A stretch of 64,000 bases of DNA from Portulaca oleracea (Eukaryota; Streptophyta; Magnoliopsida; Caryophyllales; Portulacaceae). Positions 33,801 through 44,347 of the stretch are shown one piece after another. Position 1 is the stretch's first letter; every line of letters begins with the position of its first letter. A program made the position numbers and the translations under genes. A model generated the notes under the pieces. It worked only from the letters and a program-made list of their open reading frames with translations, was not told the origin of the DNA and searched no databases. The stretch spans positions 13,682,754 to 13,746,753 of the forward strand of contig CM055892.1 in the NCBI GenBank assembly GCA_029582165.1, written 5' to 3'.

Positions 33801-35345
33801 GTCTCCCTCCATTTCACAAACATATTTTGACTTTAATTGAAAGATGGAATTTTTGTAGATCATATCCTTTTGGATAATTGGAATTACCCAATCACCTTTA
33901 ACTTCTTCACTATGATTTTCATCATATACTATGAATTCATCTCCTTGCAAGTCTGCTAGACTCACTGAATTACCTTCCATCATATGACTGGTATCTTCAT
34001 AGTCGGAATCAGATTCATCATTTATGAAGATTTCAACAATACCTTTGTTATTGCTAAAGGCAAGTTCAAAGACATCTTCTTCAGTTATTTCGTCATACTC
34101 AAGACTTCCTAAGGTTTCTATCAACTTATGATTTTTCTTGTTTTTACACTCATTAGCATAGTGACCAACTTCACCACAAGCCCAACATTTACTATTACTT
34201 TTGCCTGTGGGGTAATAAGTACTCTTTCTGAAAAATCTTCTTTTCTTTGGGGCTCGTTTGTTGGTATATTGCTTTCTCCTGAGTTTTTCACCTCTTTGTT
34301 TATTAAAAGCCTTTTTCTTATAACCTCTTTTTTATTCAAAGGTTCCCCATTTATGTGGAGTATCCCAATAAAATAGGAATTGTTTCTTCATGGTCTGATG
34401 TTTTTTGATAATTAGACATTGATCGGTAACCCATCTTCTAATAAAGGCACATCTCATACAAAGAGTATCGGTATGTTCAAGATTCTTTTTCAGTCATTCT
34501 TCAAATTTTTATTGGATAATGGAAGTTATAGGATAAAGTAGTTTATCATAAAACATAGCCAAATTCGAAGGGCTATGGCCTATTTTATAATAAAAGTAAC
34601 TAAACTCATTAATTATCGAAAAAATTATCGAAAAAAAAAGTAATTAATATAATGTTCTAGATATCTCATATCTAGAATTTCTATACTAACAATTTTTCGT
34701 TGATATTCTCTTATCTTTTCTTCCATTTCTAAATTAACCCCGATAAACTCCATAGAGATTTCTTTACACAAGGCTTTAAACATTTCAGTAGGATTTTCTA
34801 CTGTCCTCAATATTGCTTTAGCCTCTTCAGAACTAGAATCATACCAATCTGCCACTGTTCCTGAAAAAATGTGTTCTAAATAATTTAGAAAGCTTTCAGA
34901 TGTCTAGTTGGCATTTAGATTGAGAACACTACTCATACCCCTCTTCCAATGTTCAAATATTTCTTCCCTGTTACGGACTCTATCTAGATTTAACATGTAT
35001 CCAAATTGACATATGGGAGTAAGACTTACTTGATGAACAGATTGGTATAAGGTTTTAAAGGGAAATGGCTTAGTTTGTCCAGCTGTATTATTTCTTGGTT
35101 GGAAATATCTATCATTACTACGACTAGATTCACCAAAATTTTGAGGTACTGGTATGACATGAACTTGGTTTGTTTCAAGTTCCTCCCCAACTTCATTTTC
35201 CTCGGATACTTTGCTCAATCTTTCTCTAACCTCATCTAGAGGTATAACCTCCATATCTTCTAATTTGATTAAGTTCATTTGTTGGTAGATTTCTTCTTCA
35301 ATTAGCACATGATTGACATCTTTAATATCATTATTAGCATCCTAT
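33801..35345 (-). pseudogene. Pararetroviral coat protein region with zinc knuckle
   Basis: From the 5' side it has an acidic stretch (EENEVGEELE), a core with RNREEIFEHWKRG and TVADWYDSSSEEAK, then a CX2CX4HX4C knuckle (complement of 34146-34187), followed by an acidic tail. Coat proteins of Caulimoviridae combine exactly these: acidic flanks and a basic region with one zinc knuckle. Frames change near 34900, 34600 and 34150. Confidence 0.68.
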
Positions 35346-35830
35346 TCTAATCATATCAGTTTTTCTGCAATAACAGTCATAATGTTATTAAGAACTGCTC
35401 CTTCTTGGTCTATTTCGAATAACCCATGGAGTTCCTTCAAACTAAGAGTTTGAAGTTCCTTCGTCATCTCTTTCTTGATTATTAGGAGATTCTTCTTCTT
35501 CCTCTTCTCTTTTAGCAGCCTCAACAAGTTCTGGTACTTTTTTCTTAAGAGAATGCAAAGGAAAGGAACTTTGTTTTGTTGATTTTGGAAATGATATTTA
35601 TTTTTATACGTAGTACTAGGATTACTTAAAGTTTATACTCAATCACTCGATGTCTTGAATCGTTTAATAAACTTATATGGGAAGTATGAGCAAACTTGTT
35701 TAAAGCTCTTACTTCACTTCTAAGTGCTTCTAAATCTTTTTTAAGGCCTAAAATTAAATCAAAGATAGAATTTAATGAGCTCCTACCCAGCTTGTCTGAT
35801 ATGGATTATGGACGATATGAGCAAATAAGT
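35346..35830 (-). pseudogene. Pararetroviral 5' coding remnant, charged and coiled-coil-like
   Basis: The complement of about 35770-35700 reads a Leu/Glu-rich helix (GLKKDLEALRSEVRAL). Lower down, near 35560-35460, there is an acidic run (KREEEEESPNNQERDDE). These look like real coding but are separated by stops. They could be the coat-protein N-terminus or the end of another ORF of a permuted copy. Confidence 0.4.
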
Positions 35831-36185
35831 ACAATTGGGTGAGGTCATTAATTACTAATTAATATATTTTTTAAATTCACTAATTATAACTAGTGAAGTT
35901 TGACACGTGGCTCTCAAACCAAATGGAAAAGGACCAAAAATATAACAGGAATATATAAACTATAATAGGAGGAATTATTAAATGAGCTAAAATGGAGTTT
36001 TTAACCACTAAGGACTAAAAACAAAACTCAAAACCAAGTATGAACTAATGTGCAAATATGAAAATTTCAAATGTCACCCAAAAATTATTACTTCATAATA
36101 TAGGGTATCTGATAGTTATTTTTTCAAAATATAGGGCCCTTATAATTATTACACTAAAACATAGAGTCCTGATAGTCATTAATTC

Positions 36186-36279
36186 AATAATAAACCAAAT
36201 AATACTCTGTTAATACCCATAACAATCCAAGTCTTCGTTGGATAGGTAGTCATACTAGAGTTCTACTAATACATTAATA
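36186..36279 (-). repeat. Copia A 5' LTR, last fragment
   Basis: Matches the end of the left LTR (AAACCAAATAATACTCTG and GTTCTACTAATAC) and is followed by the target duplication GTATC at 36280-36284. Confidence 0.82.
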
Positions 36280-36586
36280 GTATCATCACTCCATTCAAAT
36301 ATTTATTGGACTAGTTTGTCTGTGCCGATGCAAATAAGCAACAACGGTTTAATGGTTCCCGATGCTATTTTGTTTTGTGTATGCTAGTATGCCTCAACAA
36401 TTTTATGCAATCGCTACACTATGTGATATGGTGCAACTAAGGTACGTAATTAGGTGTCTTATGGGTGAGCTTGACAAAAGGCATTTTGAAGTGCATAGTG
36501 TGAGTGTATATGTGCCGTCAAGACTGGAAGGGCTAATAATTATTTATGGGGCCAATTGTTGAACCTTAATCTTTCGAGTATTTGAT

Positions 36587-37118
36587 GGGGGCGTTTGGTT
36601 TGAAAATTTTCACAGACAATTAGTCAACTTATTTAAATTGACAATTCTTTTCATGTTTGGTGGTCCATAAGAGATGAAAAATTTTTAAAGGGGGAACCAT
36701 TATTTCACTATCAAATTCATTAAAACTTTTTACAATGGGAGCCTAGGTAAAGTCTTTCCTAGGAATAGTTTTCACATAAAAATCTTTCTGAGTTAATACT
36801 TACCTCTCACAACCATTTGAACTGATTTGATTTATCAACTTTTCTTGTGAATTTAGCAACTTTTCGGTGAAAGGGTGACTTGTGATGAAATTTATTTGTT
36901 AAAATTATTGTCAATTTTAACAAATAAATATCATCATAAATCATATTTTCACTTAAAGAGTTGTTTTGCTTATCAGAAATAGCGCCAAATTAAATTGATT
37001 CAAAAGAACAGAGAAAGTAAATATTAGCTCAAAAAGATTATGATTAAAATTATAACTATTATAAACGTAAAGGGGCCCATGTGCAAGTGCAATTTTTCCT
37101 GTATTCCCCAAACGCACC
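36587..37118. mobile_element. MITE in ABCB intron 1
   Basis: Ends GATGGGGGCGTTTGG on the left and complement GATGGTGCGTTTGGGG on the right. About 530 bp, AT-rich interior with no coding. The GCGTTTGG-type terminus suggests a hAT-like origin. Target duplication is unclear. Confidence 0.55.
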
Positions 37119-37362
37119 ATCAATGTTTGGGAGGAGTTGTCATTTGATGATTTCAGCTGAACTAATATTTAACTATGCTTTTGGGAATGTATATAGTAAC
37201 TTTCTAAATTTTGGGATTATGCTTACATATTAGATTTCAAAATTTGTAACGTTGTTGCGCGTGTGTATCAGCTAATGTGTTTACTAATTACTAGGTTCAT
37301 TGGTGTTAGAAATTTGTTGGTTTAAGATATATAATAATTTATATAACTATTTGCACTTGCAG

Positions 37363-37417
37363 AATGCAACGATGATGTGCATGGTGGCAATTGGAGCTTG
37401 GTTTATGTGTTTCCTAG
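37363..37417 (+). CDS. ABCB15-like: ABCB copy 1 exon 2
   Basis: A 55-bp exon between TTGCAG and a GTACGC donor, encoding NATMMCMVAIGAWFMCFL, part of the second membrane segment. Phase 1 at the end joins exon 3 to give Glu. Confidence 0.85.
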
Positions 37418-37911
37418 GTACGCCTACACGCAATCCTTTAGGATGACACTATGGAGTCCTCTTTGGGTTGCTTCGGATAACACCATATATAGAGCTAATT
37501 CAGAGTGGACTGTAGACTCAACTTTCATTCTTTTTGCCCCATACTTGACCATCACCTATCCCTTACTCAAAATTCATGCAACTGTCTCTCTCAGGAAATT
37601 TATGTCCTTAGCCCCATCAATCATGAAGTAACGTTTTTTTATATATTTTTTTTGTTTTTGCTAGTACATAAGCTAGGGATAACTAAACTCTTATAAATCA
37701 AGTAGAAAATACCATAAGAGTGGTATTGACACATATCTAAAAGTACATGGAAAGTATAATATTCACTAAATTTGATAACTAATATTTGTTTTTCATTTTT
37801 CTGTTGGTCTATTAGATCCTCTAAGTTATATTTTGATCTTCATAACATGAGCCAAAATATTAAGTGGTATTTTTTACTTTCTTATTTTTCAAAAACATTG
37901 CCATTATGTAG

Positions 37912-38090
37912 AGGGATATTGTTGGACAAGAACAGCGGAGAGGCAAGCAGCACGAATGCGGTATATGTACTTAAAAGCAGTCATGAGACAAGACATAGGC
38001 TACTTTGATTTGCATGTTGGCAGTACTTCAGAAGTGATCAATATTGTGTCCACTGATACCCTCATTATTCAAGGTGTCATTAGTGAAAAG
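37912..38090 (+). CDS. ABCB15-like: ABCB copy 1 exon 3
   Basis: A 179-bp exon between TATGTAG and GTAATG. Encodes the cytoplasmic loop beginning [16 protein letters not shown] with [11 protein letters not shown] and ending GVISEK, highly typical of plant ABCB proteins. Confidence 0.92.
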
Positions 38091-38160
38091 GTAATGTTTC
38101 AAAAGTTTTAGTTTCAGTAATTATCCTTATAATATTAACAGTTGAAACTGTTTATATATA

Positions 38161-38389
38161 GGGGGCATTTGGCAACTGGTTTTCTCAATAACTTTTTGTT
38201 TCAAAACGGCTTTTTGATGAGTTTTTATATTTGACTAATCAAAAAGCTATTATAAGTTATTTGGTGTGATAGCTTTTTGGACTAGCTTTTTACCCTCAAA
38301 ATGTCATTTTCTGAAATGCTACTTGGAGTAGCTTTCTGGAATTGGCTTATTGAATTTTAGCTTTTTAGTGAATTAAATTACCATATTGG

Positions 38390-38434
<45 letters not shown>

Positions 38435-39224
38435 TCAACACACACGCAAACGTTTGTGTGTGTGAATAATGATAGTACAATTTTTTCCAATAATTTTAAT
38501 TATTAAATGTATATATTGATAGATAGATATATAATTTAGTCCCAAAAATAATTTTAGATAAATTAATAAAAATCGTACCATACATTGCACTAGTCATAAA
38601 AAGTAAGTTATTGATATAATTATAACCAACGGCACCAAATTTATAATCAATTACAATATGATCACTGTCTTAAATATTATGTCGTGTAGAATGTTGTAAT
38701 TTCCATTTAGAATGTATTTAATTATTGATTATGCATGCAAAGTTTGTTTGCTAAGTTGTATTTTTAGTACTAATTTATAAAATGTCCACATTATATTATA
38801 AAGGTAAACTGGCATAAAACCTTTAGTTTTTATCAAGAATATTCGGTGATGGATAAACAATTTAGTTATTAGCCTATCAATATAAGTATTATTAATTTTT
38901 AGTGATTGTTTGTTGGTCACACAAACATAGAAAAAATCCTAAGAATAAATATAAATATAAAAAAAACACTAAAAATATGGGGGAACCTAGCAATAAATTA
39001 AAAAAATAATGTTCAATAAAATAGTAAAAATAAAACTAAGGGCACAATTGGAAATCAAACAAAAAAGCCCTATTACAAAAAGTTTAACTCTACCAAACAC
39101 TTTTTACATAACAGCTAACACAAACTTCTAAGAAAAACAGCTAGCAAAACAGTCAAAAGTCAAACAGCTAACTAAACAGCCAACACTTCAAAACAACCAA
39201 CAACTAGTTTTCAAACATCCCCAT
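38161..39224. mobile_element. Non-autonomous DNA element in ABCB intron 3
   Basis: Ends GGGGGCATTTGGCAACTGG and complement GGGGATGTTTGAAAACTAG. Subterminal repeats of AGCTTTTTGG / AACAGCTA type lie in opposite orientations. It contains a (TA)n run at 38393-38432. No transposase seen. Confidence 0.5.
38393..38432 (+). repeat. (TA)n microsatellite
   Basis: About 20 TA units. Confidence 0.95.
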
Positions 39225-39237
39225 AACCGTTAAAGTA

Positions 39238-39583
39238 TTACTTAGGGGTACTCTAATTTTTGGTGAAATGTTTTTCTGGCACCCCAACTTTTAAAAACTA
39301 ATTTTGGGGTACCCTAACTTTTAGAATTAGAAATAATTAGGTGAATTTTCGGCCAATTATTTGAATTCAATTGCGAGTTTTAGGCGGGAAATTTATTAAG
39401 TGTTTCTGTAGATGAAAATGCCCCTTGTTTTCGTGGACAAAAATGATTTGAATCAATCGGAGTTTCGCCGGAAATTCACCTGATAATTTCTAATCCTAAA
39501 AGTTAAGGTACCCCAAAATTAGTTTTGAAAAGTTAGGGTACCAAAAAATTGTTTCTTCAAAAGTTAGGGTACCTCTAAGTAAT
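39238..39583. mobile_element. Foldback MITE in ABCB intron 3
   Basis: The arms match as inverted repeats: ATTACTTAGGGGTACTCTAA against complement ATTACTTAGAGGTACCCTAA. Similarity runs through ACTAATTTTGGGGTACC to about the centre. About 346 bp, hairpin-forming. Confidence 0.75.
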
Positions 39584-39967
39584 TTTTTGAAATTAAATAA
39601 TAACGTATATTTAAGTTGCACCATTCTTTTATGGATTGTTAGGATTAAAACGCCACTCAACTTGTTCTGAATGTCCATAATGCCATCATAATTTTTTTTC
39701 CTGTTAACTCATTGCCACACAACTTACTAAATTATCATACATGTCATTATGATGACTGATATTAACCCCACAATGACATTATGGTGTGTGTCAAAAAGTT
39801 TACCCTATGTAACCAATTATCTGTCACAATAATGACATTTACGACAATTCTATTAAGTTCAGTAACAATAAGTTAACTGAAAAAATTACGCAAGCATTGT
39901 TCACTCAATTGGGACAAATTGATTGCCATTTTAATTATTCTCATTTTAGGAAGCTCATCTTTTGACA

Positions 39968-40139
39968 ACTTCACAATTAAATATGCTCGACTCTGAGTAC
40001 TCTTAGGATGAGTGATGTTTTGTGAAGTTTTCCTAATCAAAGTGTGAGTTAGGTCGAAATACGCTTGGTTTCTACGGGCTAGTCATTAGTTCTTGATGTC
40101 GTTCCCGACCTATGTCCTTAGAGGGGTCGGGGTGTTATA
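39968..40139 (+). repeat. 5S-rRNA-like segment (Cassandra-type LTR remnant) 1
   Basis: The run from TTAAATATGCTC through GAGTACTCTTAGGATGAGTG to GAAGTTTTCC parallels the internal promoter half of plant 5S rRNA (TTAAGCGTGCTT, AGTACTAGGATGGGTG, GGAAGTCC). It is followed by a GTCGGGGTGTTATA end. Cassandra TRIM LTRs carry such 5S sequences. This copy is degenerate. Confidence 0.5.
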
Positions 40140-40186
40140 ATATGTTTGTTCTATTGTCTCGCAAACTGCAGTAAATTAAACATATG

Positions 40187-40557
40187 TTGTATTTGGCATT
40201 AACATTTGATTTAGCGTTTAATATTTTGATCAAGTCAAAACTCAAATTGGGCAAATGTTAGTATTCAGTAAGCTAGAGTTTTAAGTAGCATTTAGCGTTT
40301 CAAGTAGTATTTCGTGATTTTTGGTTAAAAAATATCCTTATAAAATGTTATCTTTAGAAACTATCTATATCATTTTATGTCAATTTACATTAGTAAGCTT
40401 ACTCAACTGCTAAATCTACTTAATACAATTTTTTCAAACGTTCATTTGTACAGTTATCCGCTATTTGCTACTTAAAAAACTATTGGCTACTTTAAACCGT
40501 TATTCGATCCATAAACCACTATCACTATGTAAATGACTAATTCTACCAAACAAGATC
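40187..40557. mobile_element. MITE (GCGTTTAACGTTT family) in intron 3
   Basis: About 370 bp with ends TTGTATTTGGCA and complement ATCTTGTTTGGTA. Its interior (AGTTTTGACTTGATCAA-type block, ACATAAAA.GATAT, PuCGCTA repeats) matches the element at 53768-54150 in reverse orientation. Confidence 0.65.
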
Positions 40558-41150
40558 TTAACATTTGCTTAGTCTAGTTTCTAAGAGTTCTTTTGAGGTT
40601 TGCACAAATTATGCTAAACTCAATTTTAAGTAATAAGCTATTTTTCAAGAACACTTTCAGTAAAATATAGCTTTAAAAGTCATAAGCAATAAATTATTGT
40701 TTACACTTATTAACGATCAAAGAGCACTCAGCCTTGGGAATTTTCGAAAGGTAAGAATTCATTTTGAATTAATATGTGCTTTTGTCCCTATCTGTATGGA
40801 CTATTATGATGATTTCTAAATTATATCATAATGATATTTATGAAACATTGACGTTTTAATTTTATTTTGTGCTTCTCAAATATTATTATTTATCTGAGTC
40901 TTTTAAGTAACGTATTTAAATAAATATTGATGCATTTATAGCTTCAAGAACTTAAAACTTGTATAGTCCAGTGGTAACATATATAAATTATAATTTAAAC
41001 AAGAAAACCTATAAAAATAATAAAATGTTTGAAATTAAATAACATACAAGATAATGTGGAAGACTATGTGACTAGCCAACCATGCTCTCTCGATCCTTAA
41101 TCATTGAAAATATACTTGAGTTTCGACCTCAATCTATTGACATTTCCTAG

Positions 41151-41333
41151 TCAAGCATGTTTCGCTGGAAATACTCTTAAGATGGGTCATATCCTGAGAA
41201 GTTTTTTCTTGCAGCGCGTGAGTAAGAATGAAACATGCATAGTCAAAGGATTCATGATTTATGGGGTTATTGGTCAATCATTAAAACAATTCTCGCTAAT
41301 GTCTGCGGTACGGTAGGGGCTGAGGCATTACAC
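41151..41333 (+). repeat. 5S-rRNA-like segment (Cassandra-type LTR remnant) 2
   Basis: TCAAGCATGTTTCGCTGG, then ATACTCTTAAGATGGGTCAT, ATCCTGAGAAGTTT and TTGCAGCGCGTGAG align better to 5S rRNA than copy 1 does. It ends GAGGCATTACA, like a retrotransposon LTR end. About 1.2 kb from copy 1 in the same orientation, the two may be the LTRs of one old Cassandra element. Confidence 0.55.
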
Positions 41334-42142
41334 CTCCTCTATCGCCAATGACCTCCACCACCTCTATTGTACCTTCGCCACTAGACTAGCTAACTCCTTT
41401 TTTGTTGTGACAAATTGAAATATTATAGAAGCAAGAATCTATCTCGGCGATGATAGACTCACGGGATGTATATGAATGATAAGATTTGTCTTAATGAATT
41501 ATTTTTTGGTTGTCATTTACAACAATAATAAATAAAAGAGTTCATATACTAAATTTCCTAAAAATAATAATTCATTTCAAAAGATTTTTTATAAAGTTAG
41601 CATAAATATCCTAAATTTAACATAGGTTTCAAATTTCTCAAAATTTAAAAAGATTTTAAGTAGCTATTCCTCAAACAAGGTAAGGTTGGACAAATTTTAA
41701 TAAGATTCAAAAGGTCAATAGATTAATAAATGAAATAACATGTCCTAATTATTCTACTATGTACGACTTGCGAAAGAATATATTTGAATATTGATAGTTT
41801 TTAAGATACTTGAATATTGGTAGGTTTCTATAATATTCTTGAATGCTTTACATTGTCACGGATTATGAGAGTTGTGTCATTTTAACAATTTATCAGTTGC
41901 TATGCAGTTTGTAGTTGTTACACCTAGGATACTCAATTAAATATTTACATGTGATTGAAACTTCAATCTTGATAGGCTAATTAAAGTTAGCAGTGAAAAT
42001 TGTATAACTTTTAGTCAAATATCCGTTGTAGCAACTAGAAAGCACATTACTATAAATCATTTGTCCCTTCCATTCTTAGCCAAAATATGCATATACATTT
42101 ACATAATGTGTTAACATATCAACATTTCTACACCATAACTAG
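41334..42142. other. ABCB intron 3, end portion
   Basis: AT-rich; nothing recognised. Confidence 0.5.
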
Positions 42143-42600
42143 GTACCAGATTTCGTGATGAACATAACAACATTTGTTGGAAGCTATGTGATAGCGTTTG
42201 CACTACTATGGAGGTTAGCGATTGTAGGGCTCCCCTTCATAGTCCTCTTAGTGGTTCCTGGGTTGATGTATAGTCGAATTTTGATGGGGCTAGCCATGAA
42301 GTTAAAGGTTGAGTATGATAAAGCAGAAATCATAGTCGAGCAAGCAGTTTCTTCGGTAAGAACCGTGTATGCCTTTGAGGGTGAAAGCAAGACCATGGCT
42401 AACTTCTCAAGTGCCCTTGATGGGTCTGTGAAGCTTGGGCTCAAGCAAGGCCTAGCTAAGGGCTTGGCAATTGGTAGTAATGCCATCTCCTTTGCTGTTT
42501 GGGGTTTCACCTCTTGGTATGGTAGCAAGTTGGTCATGTACCATAGTGCTCACGGTGGAACTGTCTACACTGTTACATCTTCCCTTGTCATTGGAGGACT
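42143..42600 (+). CDS. ABCB15-like: ABCB copy 1 exon 4
   Basis: A 458-bp exon between AACTAG and GTAAGT. Encodes [19 protein letters not shown], a further membrane segment, the [16 protein letters not shown] coupling region, and [20 protein letters not shown], the end of TMD1. No stops. Confidence 0.93.
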
Positions 42601-42837
42601 GTAAGTAATACTTCCTAATATTCCCTTTTTTGTTGCTCCAATTTTTTCCTTGAAATGTTAGGTCACTATGTTTCACAGTTTACTAGTTTTGACTTTGTAC
42701 CGGTCATGAGAAACTGAAATGAGAAAAAAGTGAAATAAGTTGGTGTAATGCTTATCCACATGCGTATAGATGATGTCGCACATTCACCTTAATTATATGA
42801 CCTTCTTATTTATGCACATTACATGTGAATAAGGATT

Positions 42838-43080
42838 ATCGGATTATGGTTGTCCCTACTTTTAACTTTTGTATGTCAGTAGTTCCTACTTTTTTTTGGA
42901 TAGTTTGATGGTCCCAAAAACATAAAATTGTATTCTGGTGGACGCCCCAAGCGAAAGGACGATGACTCGATGGAAATCTAACGTAATACAATTTTTATGT
43001 TTTGGGACCATAAGAATATATTAAAAAGTAGAGACTACTAACATACAAAAGTTGAAAGTAGGAACCATTATAATCAAATT
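42838..43080. mobile_element. Small foldback MITE in intron 4
   Basis: Inverted arms: GGTTGTCCCTACTTTTAACT against complement GGTTCCTACTTTCAACT, then CTTTTGTATGT(C/T)AGTAG and TGGTCCCAAAA.CATAAAA in both. Related half-copies lie near 11200, 52300 and 52760. Confidence 0.72.
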
Positions 43081-43203
43081 TCCCTGTGGATAAATATCAT
43101 TTTTTTTGTCCATGTAAACTTGACCAACCCACTGAGAGATTGATTGCCTTAGAAGCAACTGCCACTAGCAAATTTATTGGGCTCGTACCAAACTATATAT
43201 GAT

Positions 43204-43402
43204 AAGTATGACCCATCAACTTTATAATTTACACCAACGAGAAATATTTTACTTTTACCAAGACTTGAAACTTAGTCTCATCAACTTTATAATTTACACC
43301 AACGAAAATATTTTACTTTTACCAAGATTTGAAGCTTAGTCCCATCAACTTTATAATTTACACCAACGAAAAATATTTTACTTTTATCAAGATTTGAAGA
43401 TT
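43204..43402 (+). repeat. Tandem repeat in intron 4
   Basis: Three copies of a unit of about 65 bp containing CATCAACTTTATAATTTAC, CACCAACGA and TATTTTACTTTTACCAAGA. Confidence 0.9.
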
Positions 43403-43550
43403 AGTTGGCAGCATGGAAAATGGGGAAGATTTCCACCTGGATACTACATCTCTGGTGAATAATAACAACATGTATGAATAGTTGTAAAGATGTTTTCTTT
43501 ATTAAAGACTAAATTCGTTTTATAATCTATATTTTGAATTCAATGAACAG

Positions 43551-44091
43551 ACGTCTCGGTTCTGGACTAGCAAATTTAAAGTACTTCTCAGAAGCAATTT
43601 TAGCTGGAGAACGGATCGCGAAAATGATAAAAAGTGTTCCAAAAATTGACTCTGAAAACATGGATGGGCGCATCTTGGTGAATGTCTATGGTGAGGTAGT
43701 GTTCAAACACATCAAATTTGCATACCCTTCAAGGCCTGAATCCATAATCTTGGACGATTTTTGCCTCCAAGTTCCAGCAGGGAGGACCATTGCTTTGGTT
43801 GGAGGAAGTGGGTCTGGCAAGTCCACAACTGTAGCGTTGTTGCAAAGATTCTATGATCCAGCTAAGGGAGAAATACTGTTAGATGGAGTCCCAATTCATA
43901 AGCTCCAACTCAAGTGGTTAAGGTCCCAAATGGGACTAGTAAGCCAAGAACCTACCCTTTTTGCTTCCACTATCAAACAGAACATACTTCTCGGGAAAGA
44001 GGATGCCATTATGGAGGAAATTGTTGACGCCGCTAAAGCATCCAGTGCTCATGATTTTATTAGTCAATTGCCTCGGGGATATGATACCCAG
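43551..44091 (+). CDS. ABCB15-like: ABCB copy 1 exon 5
   Basis: A 541-bp exon between GAACAG and GTATGT. Encodes [20 protein letters not shown], then NBD1 start: Walker [10 protein letters not shown] (about 43799-43826), RFYDP, and the Q-loop SQEPTLFA. Ends RGYDTQ. The ATP-binding residues are present. Confidence 0.94.
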
Positions 44092-44347
44092 GTATGTGCT
44101 TTTAGTTGAGGATATTCATTGTGTTTTTCGTCGTTACAGTAAATATTCAAACAAATTTTAGTGCCATACTTTTAGTTTAAGAATGAAATGATTCAAGGCT
44201 AATGAATAAGGCCCGAGGCCCCAATCAATTTATTAAAATCCAAATTTTGTGATAATCTGAAAAGCCTTTGATTTGAGGAAGGGGCTGCCTATTATCCTGA
44301 ATTTGAATTCCACCATGTTCTTATACTATGATATGGTTGTCATGTAG

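Larger units (their letters stand above)
30024..35830 (-). mobile_element. Endogenous pararetrovirus (Caulimoviridae), degraded
   Basis: Minus-strand remnants in the order coat protein with zinc knuckle, movement protein, aspartic protease, reverse transcriptase, RNase H, then one or more unassigned frames. All are broken by stops and frameshifts. Coat before movement protein in the 5' ORF, ahead of pol, is the arrangement I associate with cavemovirus/solendovirus-type genomes; no placement below family level is claimed. There are no LTRs, as expected for a virus without integrase. It lies inside a TIR-bounded segment in a Copia LTR in an intron. It cannot be expressed as a functional genome as it stands. 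Confidence 0.82.
29017..36185. mobile_element. TIR-bounded segment in Copia A LTR, enclosing a pararetrovirus
   Basis: The borders carry imperfect inverted repeats (left GACTAAAGGAGCTTCATATC; complement of right GACTATCAGGACTCTATG, then both GTGTAAT.ATT.TAA.GGG). The 10-bp direct repeat AATAATAAAC lies outside each end (29007-29016 and 36186-36195). The flanking LTR sequence resumes correctly. This suggests a Mutator-like or other DNA element of about 1 kb that later received the viral sequence. No transposase is recognised. Confidence 0.5.
18717..36279 (-). mobile_element. Copia element A (minus strand), split by three later insertions
   Basis: The outer borders are set by LTRs starting TGATAAA (+ strand view) at 18717 and ending ATTAATA at 36279, flanked by perfect 5-bp repeats GTATC (18712-18716 and 36280-36284). 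It reads on the minus strand: interrupted 5' LTR, primer site, protease, integrase, RT and RNase H, then the 3' LTR. The gag is missing: protease coding starts within about 70 bp of the primer site. Later insertions are Copia B in the RT/RNase H region, and a Helitron-like element plus a TIR/pararetrovirus segment in the 5' LTR. Confidence 0.85.

Noticed and set aside
39968..41333. Functional 5S rRNA genes
   Set aside because: Only part of the 5S sequence is present, with many changes, and the ends look like retrotransposon LTRs.
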